DNA from: Flavobacteriaceae bacterium | Lineage (GTDB): Bacteria > Bacteroidota > Bacteroidia > Flavobacteriales > Flavobacteriaceae | DNA length: 64,000 bases | NCBI GenBank assembly: GCA_004762155.1 | Contig: SIHP01000015.1 | Coordinates: forward strand, 62,001-126,000 | Direction of reading: 5' to 3' | Shown: positions 1 to 9,386 of the stretch, piece after piece | Layout: every line of letters begins with the position of its first letter | Numbering within the stretch: position 1 is the first letter of the stretch | Notes under the pieces: model-generated | Databases searched by the model: none | What the model was told of the DNA's origin: nothing | Seen by the model: only the letters and a program-made list of their open reading frames with translations | Translations under genes and position numbers: made by a program

Positions 1-1368
1 TTAGGTTTTGCTGGTGGATTTTTAGCTTTTTTAACTCCTTGTGTATTTCCTTTAATACCATTAACTGTTTCTTTCTTTACAAAACAATCTGAAAAAAGAA
101 GTAAAGGAGTTAGAAACTCTCTTATTTATGGAATTTTCATTATACTTATATACATATTAATAAGTGCTCCTTTCCACTTTATAGATAGTTTAGATCCAGA
201 AATATTAAATACAATATCAACGAACATATGGTTAAACATATTCTTCTTTGTTGTATTAATTTTCTTTGCTGGTTCTTTCTTTGGATTCTATTCAATTACA
301 CTTCCAAGTTCTTGGGGTAATAAAATGGATAGTGCTTCTGGAATTGGAGGTATTATAGGTATATTTTTTATGGCTTTAACATTGGCTATTGTATCTTTCT
401 CATGTACAGGTCCTATTTTAGGTTCTCTATTAGCAGGTACAATTACTTCTGAAGGAGGTCCAATGCAACTTACCGCTGGTATGGGAGGTTTTGGTGCAGC
501 TTTAGCTTTACCTTTTGCTTTCTTTGCTTTATTTCCTAGTTTGTTAAAAGCATTACCAAAATCAGGTTACTGGTTAGGTGTTGTAACTGTTGTATTAGGT
601 TTTATTGAATTAGCTCTTGCATTTAAATTCTTATCAAATGCAGATTTAGTTGGACATTGGAATCTTCTTAAAAGAGAAGTATTTATAGGTATTTGGGCAT
701 TAATTGCTTTTGTTGCTGCATTATTTATGTTCGGAATTATAAAATTCCCTATAACAAAAGGAAAAGGCACAAACGCACTTCGTATTATATTAGGTTTAGT
801 AATTTTAGGAGGTGTAGTTTATTTAGCTCCTGGTGTTACTAAAAAACCAATCTGGAGTCAAAATGCATTAAGTGGTTTTGCACCACCTCAATTCTATAGT
901 ATATACAAACAAGACAATAACTGTCCTTTAGCTTTAGATTGTTTTAAAGATTATGAAGAAGGAATGGCTTATGCTAAATCTGTTAATAAACCAGTTTTAT
1001 TAGATTTTACAGGTTGGGCTTGTGTAAACTGTCGTAAGATGGAAGAAAACGTATGGAGTGATCCAAGTATTTATAGTACTTTAAAGAAAGATTACGTTTT
1101 AATTTCTTTATATGTAGATGATAACGAAAGAACATTACCAGAGGAGGAACAATTTGACTTTGTAAAGCCAAGTGGTAAAATTAAAAAGATTACAACCTAT
1201 GGAGACAAGTGGGCAACTATGCAAACTGTAAACTTTAAGAATGCATCTCAACCTTTTTATGTTCTTTTAGATTCTGATTTAAAAGTATTAAACAAACCAG
1301 AGCAGTATACTGATGTTACATCATACTACAAATGGTTAAAAGATGGACTTAAAGAGTTTAAGAAATAA
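1..1368 (+). CDS. dsbD: Protein-disulfide reductase DsbD-like (5' end missing)
   Basis: The reading frame is open from base 1, so the N-terminus, probably including a periplasmic domain, lies outside the window; 455 residues are visible. The visible part starts in the DsbD transmembrane domain, with the TPCVFP motif (Cys at visible residue 14) and its partner FSCTGP (Cys at about 135), the membrane cysteine pair that passes reducing equivalents across the inner membrane. Six or more hydrophobic helices follow to about residue 275. A C-terminal periplasmic thioredoxin-fold domain carries GWACVNC (Cys 341 and 344), equivalent to the gamma domain of DsbD. Role by family: takes electrons from cytoplasmic thioredoxin to keep periplasmic thiols, cytochrome c maturation factors and TlpA-like proteins reduced. 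The ATG at 325 is internal, not the start. A strong terminator follows at 1390. Confidence 0.9.
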   Translation, partial: LGFAGGFLAFLTPCVFPLIPLTVSFFTKQSEKRSKGVRNSLIYGIFIILIYILISAPFHFIDSLDPEILNTISTNIWLNIFFFVVLIFFAGSFFGFYSITLPSSWGNKMDSASGIGGIIGIFFMALTLAIVSFSCTGPILGSLLAGTITSEGGPMQLTAGMGGFGAALALPFAFFALFPSLLKALPKSGYWLGVVTVVLGFIELALAFKFLSNADLVGHWNLLKREVFIGIWALIAFVAALFMFGIIKFPITKGKGTNALRIILGLVILGGVVYLAPGVTKKPIWSQNALSGFAPPQFYSIYKQDNNCPLALDCFKDYEEGMAYAKSVNKPVLLDFTGWACVNCRKMEENVWSDPSIYSTLKKDYVLISLYVDDNERTLPEEEQFDFVKPSGKIKKITTYGDKWATMQTVNFKNASQPFYVLLDSDLKVLNKPEQYTDVTSYYKWLKDGLKEFKK

Positions 1369-1389
1369 AACTCTTTTCATACAAGTTTA

Positions 1390-1420
1390 AAGCCTGAGAT
1401 GTATATCTCAGGCTTTTTTT
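1390..1420 (+). terminator. Intrinsic terminator after dsbD
   Basis: A perfect 10-bp stem AAGCCTGAGA / TCTCAGGCTT (1390-1399 with 1406-1415), loop TGTATA, is followed by a T run to 1420. It sits 21 bases after the dsbD stop codon. Confidence 0.93.
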
Positions 1421-1595
1421 ATGAGTAACTTTTCAACTTCAAATGATTTATTAACGTGGGTTTTATGTAATACAATTTTACCTTTATTTTTTTCGTGTTA
1501 AATCTGAATTTCTATATTAAGTTTTTTTCCAAGAAAATCTTATTTATAAACGCAATTACGATCGAAATGCAATGTAGAAAAGTAATCTATTTGTG

Positions 1596-1635
1596 TTAAT
1601 CAGACTGCTTCTTCCGTTCCTCCATCACAATGACG
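1596..1635 (-). repeat. REP-like dispersed repeat, copy 1
   Basis: Read on the minus strand the sequence begins CGTCATTGTGATGGAGGAAC and continues to an AAGCAGTCTG core. A related copy at 54231-54262 reads CGTCATTGCCAGGCACGAAG and then TAATCTG. Both fit the widespread bacterial intergenic motif CGTCATTGCGAGG...CGAAGCAATCTG; this copy carries extra internal bases. Only the two copies in this window could be compared. Confidence 0.6.
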
Positions 1636-1923
1636 TAAAAAATAATTGCGCACGTAATATTTCTATAAAAACCGTATAGGAATGTTTTTTTTGATTGTAA
1701 ATTAAAGTGATTTTCGACAGAATTTTGTATCAAAAAGGCAATTAAAAAAGAAAAAACTGATTCTCCATAGCATTGCTGAACTAAGCCGAAGCACTTAAAT
1801 CTTCTGAAAATTGACTTGAAGTACACTTCTTTCTTAAGTAGATCTCACGTTAATAAAAAAGATAAACACCTATTAAAATATCTTATGTTAAAAAATAGAA
1901 TTATTTTTACCAAGATATTTTAT

Positions 1924-1961
1924 TTCACTTTTAATTTTTAGACTAAAACATTAAAAGTGAA
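1924..1961 (+). other. Inverted repeat upstream of the SDR gene
   Basis: A perfect 12-bp inverted repeat TTCACTTTTAAT / ATTAAAAGTGAA (1924-1935 and 1950-1961) with a 14-base loop lies 44 bases before the start codon at 2006. The second arm is followed by TGATTTTTAAC, weak as a terminator. It could be an operator, a leader hairpin or the end of a short RNA; nothing decides between these. Confidence 0.45.
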
Positions 1962-2005
1962 TTGATTTTTAACTAAAATATAAGGTGATTTAAAGCCTAA
2001 AATTT

Positions 2006-3109
2006 ATGAATGTAATTCTTACAGGTGTAACAGGAACTTTAGGCTCTCAAGTTCTATTAGAGCTTTTCAAAAGAAAAGATATTGAAACGATTTATTTATT
2101 TGTCCGAAATAAGAAAAAACTAAATGCATCTCAAAGATTTCAAAGAATTCTAGATACTTTTAGTAAAAACAATAATAAAATTGACATACCTAATCTTAAG
2201 AACAAAACTATAGTTCTTGATGAAAACAATTTCTTCAATCCAAAAGAATATTTATCTACTAAAATTGAAAATTATTTTATTCATTCTGCTGGTTATGTAA
2301 ATTTATCTACAAAGGAGAATGACCGAGAATCAATATTAAATGAGAATTTTAATTTTTCTAAACACGTCTTTGAAACTTTTAATTCGTGTATAAAAAAATT
2401 CACTTACATAAGCACTGCTTTTTCTATAGGTGATATTGAAGGTGAAATCAATAATGATTATCATAATAATATCAATCCAAATTTCAGAAACGCTTACGAA
2501 GAATCTAAATACAAAACAGAACAGTATCTTATAGAAAAATCAACTAAAAATAATATTGCTGTTCAAATATTAAGACCAAGTGTTATTGGTGGAAACATAG
2601 AAAAAAGTCCTAAAAGCTATATCTCTAAGTTTATGGTGTATTATTTAATTGGTAAATTTTTCTATAAAAACCCACTATTAGAAAATAATAAAATAAGACT
2701 ATCAGCAAATTTCAAAGGAGGTTTAAATATTATTCCTGTAGATTATGTAGCAAAAGTTATTGCAAAAGCTTTTCTTGACAATTCAGTTGATCAATTAAAT
2801 ATTGTAAATAAACAATCTACTAATTTCGTTTCTGGTTTCACAAAAATAATTCAAACAGTAGGTTTTAAAGGTTTTTCTTTTTTAAATAACATCCCTACAA
2901 ATACAATAGAGAATAAAAACACACTTGAAGAATTTTATTACTCATCAATTGGAAATCATTTAGCTCCTTATACGTTATCAAAACCTCATCAATACAATAC
3001 AAATAGACTTGAAGATATATTGCCAATGCCGATCTACAATTTAGAAGAATACTTAGAGGAAACGATAACTTATGCTATGAAGAATAATTTTAGAAACGAA
3101 AATTGGTAA
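2006..3109 (+). CDS. SDR/thioester reductase-like (male-sterility NAD-binding) protein
   Basis: This 367-residue protein is an extended SDR fold. The nucleotide-binding loop is TGVTGTLG (residues 6-13, GxxGxxG spacing), followed by STAF (136-139) and the YxxxK catalytic pair Y164/K168. The whole length resembles the NAD(P)-binding 4 / thioester-reductase domain (Pfam PF07993 type), which in larger proteins reductively releases acyl thioesters. Here it stands alone with no adenylation or carrier domain. Substrate is unknown; an acyl-thioester or a nucleotide-sugar-like substrate are both possible. It has its own promoter region after a long gap and is followed after 86 bases by yifB on the same strand. 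No signal peptide, so it is cytoplasmic. Confidence 0.8.
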   Translation: MNVILTGVTGTLGSQVLLELFKRKDIETIYLFVRNKKKLNASQRFQRILDTFSKNNNKIDIPNLKNKTIVLDENNFFNPKEYLSTKIENYFIHSAGYVNLSTKENDRESILNENFNFSKHVFETFNSCIKKFTYISTAFSIGDIEGEINNDYHNNINPNFRNAYEESKYKTEQYLIEKSTKNNIAVQILRPSVIGGNIEKSPKSYISKFMVYYLIGKFFYKNPLLENNKIRLSANFKGGLNIIPVDYVAKVIAKAFLDNSVDQLNIVNKQSTNFVSGFTKIIQTVGFKGFSFLNNIPTNTIENKNTLEEFYYSSIGNHLAPYTLSKPHQYNTNRLEDILPMPIYNLEEYLEETITYAMKNNFRNENW

Positions 3110-3195
3110 ACACTAGAAATACAGTAATTTAATAGTATTCTTCAAACAAAAAAACCAAACATTTTACATATATTTAGCCAAAAGAAAAAGAAGCT

Positions 3196-4731
3196 ATGTT
3201 AGTAAAAGTCTATGGAAGTGCCGTTTTTGGCATAGAAGCAACTACGATTACCGTTGAAGTAAATATTGATAAAGGAATTGGCTACCATTTGGTTGGTTTA
3301 CCTGATAATGCTGTTAAAGAAAGTTCTTACAGAATTTCTGCTGCATTAAATAATAATGGATTTAAACTTCCAGGAAAAAAGATAATTATTAATATGGCGC
3401 CTGCTGATATAAGAAAAGAAGGAGCTGCATATGATTTAACTATTGCTATGGGAATATTAGCAGCTTCTAATCAAATAAAGTCAGAAAACATATCGAAATA
3501 CATTATTATGGGAGAACTTTCTTTAGATGGAAGTTTACAACCTATAAAAGGCGCTTTACCAATTGCTATAAAAGCAAAAGAAGAAGGTTTTAAATATTTT
3601 ATTTTACCTAAAGAAAATGCTAAAGAAGCAGCAATTGTTAATGATGTTGAAGTTTTTGGGGTAGATAATATTACTCAAGTAATTAATCATTTTGAGGGCA
3701 AGGATAATCTAGAACCTACAATAGTTGATACAAGAGCTGAGTTTTACAAAAACATCAACTTTCCTGAGTTTGATTTTGCTGATGTAAAAGGACAAGAAAG
3801 TATTAAAAGATGTATGGAAATTGCAGCCGCGGGTGGTCATAATATTATTTTAATTGGTCCTCCTGGAGCTGGAAAGACAATGTTAGCAAAACGATTACCA
3901 TCTATATTACCTCCTATGACTTTACACGAAGCTTTGGAAACCACCAAAATCCATTCTGTCGTTGGTAAAATTAAAGATAACGGATTAATGTTTATGAGAC
4001 CATTTCGATCTCCACATCACACCATTTCTGATGTAGCTTTAGTTGGTGGCGGACAATATCCGCAACCTGGCGAAATTTCTCTAGCACACAATGGTGTTTT
4101 GTTTTTAGATGAATTACCGGAGTTTAAAAGAACGGTTTTAGAAGTAATGCGACAACCTTTAGAAGACAGAGAAGTTACAATTTCTAGGGCTCGTTTTACG
4201 GTAAATTATCCTAGTAGTTTTATGCTAGTAGCCAGTATGAATCCGAGTCCATCTGGTTATTTTAATGACGGCTCCTCTCCTATTACCTCATCACCAGCGG
4301 AAATGCAACGTTATTTAGGAAAAGTATCTGGTCCTTTGTTAGATCGTATTGATATTCATATTGAAGTTACTCCTGTTCCTTTTGATAAACTTTCCGATGA
4401 ACAAAAAGGGGAAAGTAGTGTAACCATTAGAGAACGTGTTACGGAAGGAAGAGAAATTCAATCAGAAAGATTTAAAGAATCCGATTCGGTGCATTATAAC
4501 GCACAAATGACAGTTAAGCAAATTAGAAAATATTGTAAGCTATCAGATGAGAGTATGCTTTTACTAAAAACTGCGATGGAAAAATTAAACCTTTCTGCAA
4601 GAGCCTACGACAGAATTCTAAAAGTTTCTAGAACTATTGCTGATTTAGGGAAATCAGAAAATATAACTCCAGATCATATTGCGGAAGCTATTCAGTATAG
4701 AAGTTTAGATCGTGAAGGCTGGTTGGGGTAG
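3196..4731 (+). CDS. yifB: YifB/ComM-family Mg-chelatase-like AAA+ ATPase
   Basis: This 511-residue protein has the standard order for YifB: an N-terminal ChlI-like/LonC-like domain (about 1-170), an AAA+ core with Walker A GPPGAGKT (221-228) and Walker B VLFLDE (301-306), and a C-terminal Mg-chelatase-associated helical domain with the RAYDRILKVSRTIADL segment. In gamma-proteobacteria the homologue ComM is a hexameric helicase that promotes branch migration during natural transformation; in Bacteroidota the role is untested as far as I know. The length is normal and the MLVKVYGSAVFGIEA start is typical of the family, which supports the ATG at 3196. Confidence 0.95.
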   Translation: MLVKVYGSAVFGIEATTITVEVNIDKGIGYHLVGLPDNAVKESSYRISAALNNNGFKLPGKKIIINMAPADIRKEGAAYDLTIAMGILAASNQIKSENISKYIIMGELSLDGSLQPIKGALPIAIKAKEEGFKYFILPKENAKEAAIVNDVEVFGVDNITQVINHFEGKDNLEPTIVDTRAEFYKNINFPEFDFADVKGQESIKRCMEIAAAGGHNIILIGPPGAGKTMLAKRLPSILPPMTLHEALETTKIHSVVGKIKDNGLMFMRPFRSPHHTISDVALVGGGQYPQPGEISLAHNGVLFLDELPEFKRTVLEVMRQPLEDREVTISRARFTVNYPSSFMLVASMNPSPSGYFNDGSSPITSSPAEMQRYLGKVSGPLLDRIDIHIEVTPVPFDKLSDEQKGESSVTIRERVTEGREIQSERFKESDSVHYNAQMTVKQIRKYCKLSDESMLLLKTAMEKLNLSARAYDRILKVSRTIADLGKSENITPDHIAEAIQYRSLDREGWLG

Positions 4732-4928
4732 ACTAGTCTTTCTATACATTTAAAAATATTAAATACTTGTAGTTAATTAAAGCATCAATGAACATTTTGA
4801 AATTAAAACATAATCTAATAATAGTTTATGTTTTTTTTAAAAAATTGAATGATTTTTTTATTCCCTTAATTCATTGCATTTTTTCCTCAATTCATAGCGC
4901 AGCTATTTTAAAGATTAGAAACTCAAGA

Positions 4929-4936
4929 TACTTTTG
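4929..4936 (+). promoter_or_regulatory. Probable -7 element for the outer-membrane protein gene
   Basis: TACTTTTG is an exact match to the Bacteroidota -7 consensus TAnnTTTG, 31 bases before the start codon at 4968. No TTG lies 17-23 bases upstream, so the -33 box is weak or absent. Confidence 0.45.
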
Positions 4937-4967
4937 AAGTGTTATTAATCTTTAAATACTAGATACT

Positions 4968-7331
4968 ATGAAAATCATAACTACATTTTTAATCGCTTTT
5001 ATTTGTTCAATTAGTTACGGACAACAGTTTACAGGAAAAATAGTTGATGAACAAAATACTCCTATTTCGTATGCTAATATTGTTGCAAAAGACAAAATTG
5101 ATAATTCAATAATCACAGGTGTAATTACTAATGAAAACGGTGAATTTACTATCAATCCTAAAAAAGGAAATATATTTATAGAAATTAGTTTTGTTGGTTT
5201 TACTACTAAAAAAATACATCCAACTAAACCGAATATAGGAACAATCGTTCTAGAAGAAGAAGGACAATTACAAGAAGTAGTGATTACTGCACGTAAAAAA
5301 TTGATTCAACAGAAAGTCGATAGATTGGTTTTTAACGTAGAAAACACAGTTGCTGGTATTGGGGGAACCGCCTTAGATGCAATAAAAACAACACCAAGTG
5401 TAAATGTAGATACAGACAAGTTAACCATTGTAGGAAAAGGAAATGTACGTGTAATGGTTAATGATAGAATTATACAATTATCAGGAAATGAATTAAATGC
5501 TTATTTAAACACTATCGCATCCGACGATATTAAAAATATTGAAGTGATTACAACGCCTCCTTCAAAATATGATGCCGAAGGTAATAGTGGACTTATTAAT
5601 ATTGTTCTAAAAAAATCAAAAGAAAATAGTTGGAATAATCAAATAAGAACCTCGTACACACAAGCAACATATCCGTTATTAAACTTTGGAAACACATTTA
5701 ATTATAATAAAGACAAGTTAAGTCTAATAGCTTCATTAAATGGAAAAAAAGGGCAAACAGCACAGTTTAATGAATTTGATATTATGTATCCATCAGCATC
5801 AACTGAAACAAATTTGGATATGAAAAATAAAGAAAATATGATTTCTGGTAGGTTAGGTTTAGATTACAATGTAACTGATAAAGCTATTATAGGTATTTTA
5901 TACTCAGGTTCATTTGAAAATAAAGGTATAAAAGATGGAGGTAGAACTCTTATAGATGATGCTAACGGAACATTTATTATTAACGAAGGTAATGCAGATA
6001 CGAAAAACAAAAACCATTCTATAAACGCTCATTACATTCAAAAATTAGATACACTTGGTGAAAAATTATCTATTGATATTGATTACTTTAATTATAACAA
6101 TTCTTCTAACAGAGGTTTTAGTAGTGAACAATTTATTACAAATCCTAGTTTTTTTGAGGCAAAAAACAGCACCAATCAAAATATTAAAAACTATAGCGGA
6201 AGAGTAGATCTAGAACATCCAAGTAAGTGGGCTAATTTTTCTTATGGAGTTAAAATTACAATTACAAAAACAGATAGTGATGTAGCTTTTTATAATACTA
6301 CCACAGGTACACCAGTTTTTGATCCAACTCAAAGTAATGAGTTTATGTATTCTGAAAATATTAATGCAATATATGCAGATATGTCTAAAGCTTTAAGTAA
6401 AAAATGGCAAACAAAAATAGGACTTCGTTTTGAAAACACAAGAACAAAAGGAATTTCAAAAACAAACAATCAAACTAATGTTAATTCATATAATAAACTA
6501 TTTCCATCGGTATATTTAGGATACAACCCTAATACAAAAAACATGTTTAATATGAGTTATAGTAAAAGAATTCAACGTCCTAGTTTTGAACGTTTAAATC
6601 CATTCCGTTTTTATATTAACCCTATTTCGTATCAGGAAGGAAATCCGTTTTTAAGACCACAAATTTCTGAGAATTTAGAAGTAAAGCACATTTACAAAGG
6701 TAAATTTATAAGTAAAGCATTTGTAAGTTATTTAGATGATGGATATTTCAATATTATTAAAGCAGAAGATGGAGTACAACAAAGAATCGTAGTAACATTT
6801 GACAATTTTTATACCGCTTATAATTATGGATTAACTGAGACATTTTTATACAACCCAACAAAATGGTGGAATACAACAACTCAAGCAACGTTATCAAAAA
6901 TGGATACCCGTTACAAAGATGGATTTAATTTAGATGCTGAATTATTAAGCGGATTGAACTTTCAACTTTATAATAGAAATACATTCCATTTAAATGAAGC
7001 CAAAACAATACAAGCAGAAGCAACGCTTATTTATGCTTCTCCACAAAAGCTGATGTATTTTTCAACCTCAGAAATGGTAGATTTAAATTTAGGGCTAAAA
7101 TTTTCATTACTAGATAAAAACTTAAATTGTACAGTGGCTGTAAACGATATTTTAAAACGAAAAGCAACGAGTGTAAACACAAAAACTAACGGAATAAACC
7201 AAGCTTACTATAATTATTTCGATACACAAAATTTTAAAATTAGTTTAAACTATAGCTTTGGTAACAAAAAAATAAAAGTTAAACAACATAATTCTGGTAA
7301 CGAAACAGAACAAAACAGAGCAAAAAAATAA
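4968..7331 (+). CDS. Outer-membrane beta-barrel protein, TonB-dependent-receptor-like (OMP_b-brl type)
   Basis: The 787-residue product starts with a signal peptide (MKIITTFLIAFICSISYGQ, cleavage near residue 19). A carboxypeptidase-regulatory-like Ig domain follows (about 20-100), then a plug-like region with VVITARKK and RVMVNDR (about 100-215), and a long C-terminal beta barrel. The layout is that of the Bacteroidota outer-membrane-protein beta-barrel family (PF14905 type), related to TonB-dependent receptors but usually not paired with SusD. There is no SusD gene next door. It is followed by a terminator and then by a LytS/LytTR pair on the same strand, a frequent neighbour of such receptors in flavobacteria, so the receptor may be a target of that system. 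The ligand cannot be read from the sequence. Confidence 0.85.
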   Translation: MKIITTFLIAFICSISYGQQFTGKIVDEQNTPISYANIVAKDKIDNSIITGVITNENGEFTINPKKGNIFIEISFVGFTTKKIHPTKPNIGTIVLEEEGQLQEVVITARKKLIQQKVDRLVFNVENTVAGIGGTALDAIKTTPSVNVDTDKLTIVGKGNVRVMVNDRIIQLSGNELNAYLNTIASDDIKNIEVITTPPSKYDAEGNSGLINIVLKKSKENSWNNQIRTSYTQATYPLLNFGNTFNYNKDKLSLIASLNGKKGQTAQFNEFDIMYPSASTETNLDMKNKENMISGRLGLDYNVTDKAIIGILYSGSFENKGIKDGGRTLIDDANGTFIINEGNADTKNKNHSINAHYIQKLDTLGEKLSIDIDYFNYNNSSNRGFSSEQFITNPSFFEAKNSTNQNIKNYSGRVDLEHPSKWANFSYGVKITITKTDSDVAFYNTTTGTPVFDPTQSNEFMYSENINAIYADMSKALSKKWQTKIGLRFENTRTKGISKTNNQTNVNSYNKLFPSVYLGYNPNTKNMFNMSYSKRIQRPSFERLNPFRFYINPISYQEGNPFLRPQISENLEVKHIYKGKFISKAFVSYLDDGYFNIIKAEDGVQQRIVVTFDNFYTAYNYGLTETFLYNPTKWWNTTTQATLSKMDTRYKDGFNLDAELLSGLNFQLYNRNTFHLNEAKTIQAEATLIYASPQKLMYFSTSEMVDLNLGLKFSLLDKNLNCTVAVNDILKRKATSVNTKTNGINQAYYNYFDTQNFKISLNYSFGNKKIKVKQHNSGNETEQNRAKK

Positions 7332-7340
7332 TTAACTTAT

Positions 7341-7382
7341 AAAAAACTGTTTAAAGAATTAAATGCTTTAAACAGTTTTTTT
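7341..7382 (+). terminator. Intrinsic terminator between receptor and kinase genes
   Basis: A 16-bp stem AAAAAACTGTTTAAAG / CTTTAAACAGTTTTTT (7341-7356 with 7366-7381), loop of 9 bases, ends in a T run. It lies between the receptor stop and the kinase start only 41 bases on, so the kinase may rely on read-through or a promoter within the short gap. Confidence 0.8.
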
Positions 7383-7422
7383 AAACTAAAAATGTATTTT
7401 GTAAATCTAAAACAATAAAGAA

Positions 7423-8463
7423 GTGAAGATCTTCAATCAAAAAATAAATCTAAAACAAGTTTTAATAGTCATAGCACTATTATTAATAAGCAATAGTGCT
7501 AAAATTTTTTTCTTTTATAGCTTACGTGTAAATGCTAATACTAGTGATATTGATTTTTATGATTATTTTGATCACATCTCTATTTTAATATTTTCTATAC
7601 TTTCAGTTATATCGGTGCTTTTTTCTTGGAAAATTATTAATAAAGTAAATATTACAAATACAATTCTAAAATTTGTAAAGGTTTATATTTTATCTTTTTT
7701 CATATTTACCTTCATAGGTATTATTATCGATTATGTTATACTACATGTTCTTTTAAGTAATAAACTAGAATATGATATTATTTATAGGCTTATAAATACG
7801 CTGTCAGTTGCTTTTATATTGGTTGATATTTTTGCACTTACTTCAGCATTTTTATATTTCAAGCAATCTCAAAAAACCACATTAGAATTAGAGCAAACAG
7901 AAAAAGAAAAAGTGATTTTACAATCGCAAATGTTACAAAAGAATTTAGAGCCTCATTTTTTATTCAATAATTTGAGTGTTTTATCAGGTTTAGCAAGAAA
8001 AAAACCTGAACAAATAGAAGATTTTATTGATGATTTTTCTGATGTATATCGCTACTATTTAAAACACGGAAAAAAACAATTAGTAGCTTTAAAAGACGAA
8101 TTATTATTTTTGAAAAATTATATGAACTTAATGGAAAAACGCTTTGGAAATAGTTATCAACTTGAAAACAGCATCGAAAATACCGATGATTTTATTGTTC
8201 CTTGTTCGTTACAACTATGTCTAGAAAACGCCATAAAGCATAATAAAGGAAGTGAAGAAAACCCCTTGTTGATTTCTCTATCAAGAAAAGAAAATATTAT
8301 TGTAATAAAAAACAAATTAAATAAAGTAGACTTTACCCTTGGAACAGGAACAGGAAACGATTATTTAAAACGTCAATACCAACTTAATTTTAACAAAAAA
8401 GTTATTTTTAGAGAAACGAATACTCTATTCATTGTTGAAATCCCTTTAATTTCTGAGTTATGA
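7423..8463 (+). CDS. LytS/YehU-type sensor histidine kinase
   Basis: The 346-residue protein has an N-terminal membrane region of about four helices (about residues 12-145), a short coiled coil (about 148-172) and a His_kinase domain (PF06580 type). The phospho-acceptor His is H178 in EPHFLFNNLSVLSG, the N box is LENAIKHN (N269 to N274) and a glycine-rich G box follows (LGTGTGNDY, about 305-315). It has no extracytoplasmic sensor domain, so it probably senses a membrane or receptor state. The start is GTG at 7423; no in-frame ATG upstream gives a better N-terminus. Its stop overlaps the next start as ATGA, implying translational coupling to the LytTR regulator. Confidence 0.93.
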   Translation: MKIFNQKINLKQVLIVIALLLISNSAKIFFFYSLRVNANTSDIDFYDYFDHISILIFSILSVISVLFSWKIINKVNITNTILKFVKVYILSFFIFTFIGIIIDYVILHVLLSNKLEYDIIYRLINTLSVAFILVDIFALTSAFLYFKQSQKTTLELEQTEKEKVILQSQMLQKNLEPHFLFNNLSVLSGLARKKPEQIEDFIDDFSDVYRYYLKHGKKQLVALKDELLFLKNYMNLMEKRFGNSYQLENSIENTDDFIVPCSLQLCLENAIKHNKGSEENPLLISLSRKENIIVIKNKLNKVDFTLGTGTGNDYLKRQYQLNFNKKVIFRETNTLFIVEIPLISEL

Positions 8464-9203
8464 AAGTGCTAATTATTGAAGACGAAACCATAAATATTGA
8501 AATTATTACTGATCATGTTCTTAGGTACAATAGTAAAATTGAAATAGTGGCTTCGTTACAAAGTAAAGAAGAAGTTGAAAAATGGTACCAAACCAACGAA
8601 CAAGTTGATTTGGTGTTTTCTGATATTGAATTGTTAGACGGAAATGTGTTTTCTTTATTAAAAACAAATATTATAAAATCACCTATCATTTTTACAACAG
8701 CCTATAATACTTTTTATCAAGATGCTTTTGATGTAAACGGAATAGCTTATTTACTAAAACCTATTAGCTACAACAAGTTCAACAAAGCAATGGGGAAATT
8801 TGAAAACCTGCAAAGTAAACAGGTTGATTGGAAGAAAATATCAGAAAATATTCACGGATTAAACAATGATTATAAAGAACGTATTATCATAAAAACCAAA
8901 ACAGAAATAAAAATTTTAAGCGTAAAAAATACTGGAGCAATATTATCTAATTCAGGAAAATGCATAGCGATAGACGAAAACGGAAAAGAGAATGAATTTC
9001 GCTACAAATTATCTGATTTAATAAAAGAATTAAATCCAAAAGTTTTTTTTCAAATTAATCGTGGTGAAATTGTAAATATCAACTTCATCAAGAAAATTGA
9101 ACCTTATTTTGGTGATAGATTATCAATTTCAATTAAAAACTACAAACAACATTTAGTCACAAGTGCATCAACAACAAGTGAATTTAGAAAATGGATTGAA
9201 TAA
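8460..9203 (+). CDS. LytTR-family response regulator
   Basis: This 247-residue protein has an N-terminal receiver domain (about 1-120), with acidic residues E7/D8 and the phospho-acceptor D55 in LVFSDIELLDG, switch Thr in FTTAYN and the conserved Lys in LLKPI. A C-terminal LytTR DNA-binding domain (about 140-245) contains the FFQINRGEIVNINFIKKIEPY stretch typical of the family. It overlaps the histidine kinase by four bases (ATGA) and is its cognate partner. LytTR regulators bind paired short direct repeats; I did not find an obvious pair upstream of the neighbouring receptor. Confidence 0.94.
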   Translation: MKVLIIEDETINIEIITDHVLRYNSKIEIVASLQSKEEVEKWYQTNEQVDLVFSDIELLDGNVFSLLKTNIIKSPIIFTTAYNTFYQDAFDVNGIAYLLKPISYNKFNKAMGKFENLQSKQVDWKKISENIHGLNNDYKERIIIKTKTEIKILSVKNTGAILSNSGKCIAIDENGKENEFRYKLSDLIKELNPKVFFQINRGEIVNINFIKKIEPYFGDRLSISIKNYKQHLVTSASTTSEFRKWIE

Positions 9204-9386
9204 AAACTAGTAATACTGTATCTTAAATCACAACTCTGTAATAAATTAATTGTGTTTTATCGTTTTCAACTAACCAGAAAGGTATCTTTTATTTTTTATA
9301 ATTCTGTTTGGTTAAAGCAATTAATAATCTATTCATCCCAAAGTATAATAATATTACCTAAATTTACATAACTAAACAATTTAATC

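Larger units (their letters stand above)
1421..2005. other. 585-base intergenic region without a convincing gene
   Basis: This gap holds a REP-like dispersed repeat (1596-1635) and a long hairpin (1924-1961), described separately. A 76-codon minus-strand frame at 1596-1826 starts in the repeat and looks like noise: no family resemblance, no ribosome site and repeat-derived residues. No RNA family was recognised. The rest is plain AT-rich DNA. Confidence 0.6.

Noticed and set aside
1596..1826. 76-codon open frame on the minus strand
   Set aside because: It begins inside a dispersed repeat, resembles no family and has no ribosome site; best explained as chance in an intergenic gap.
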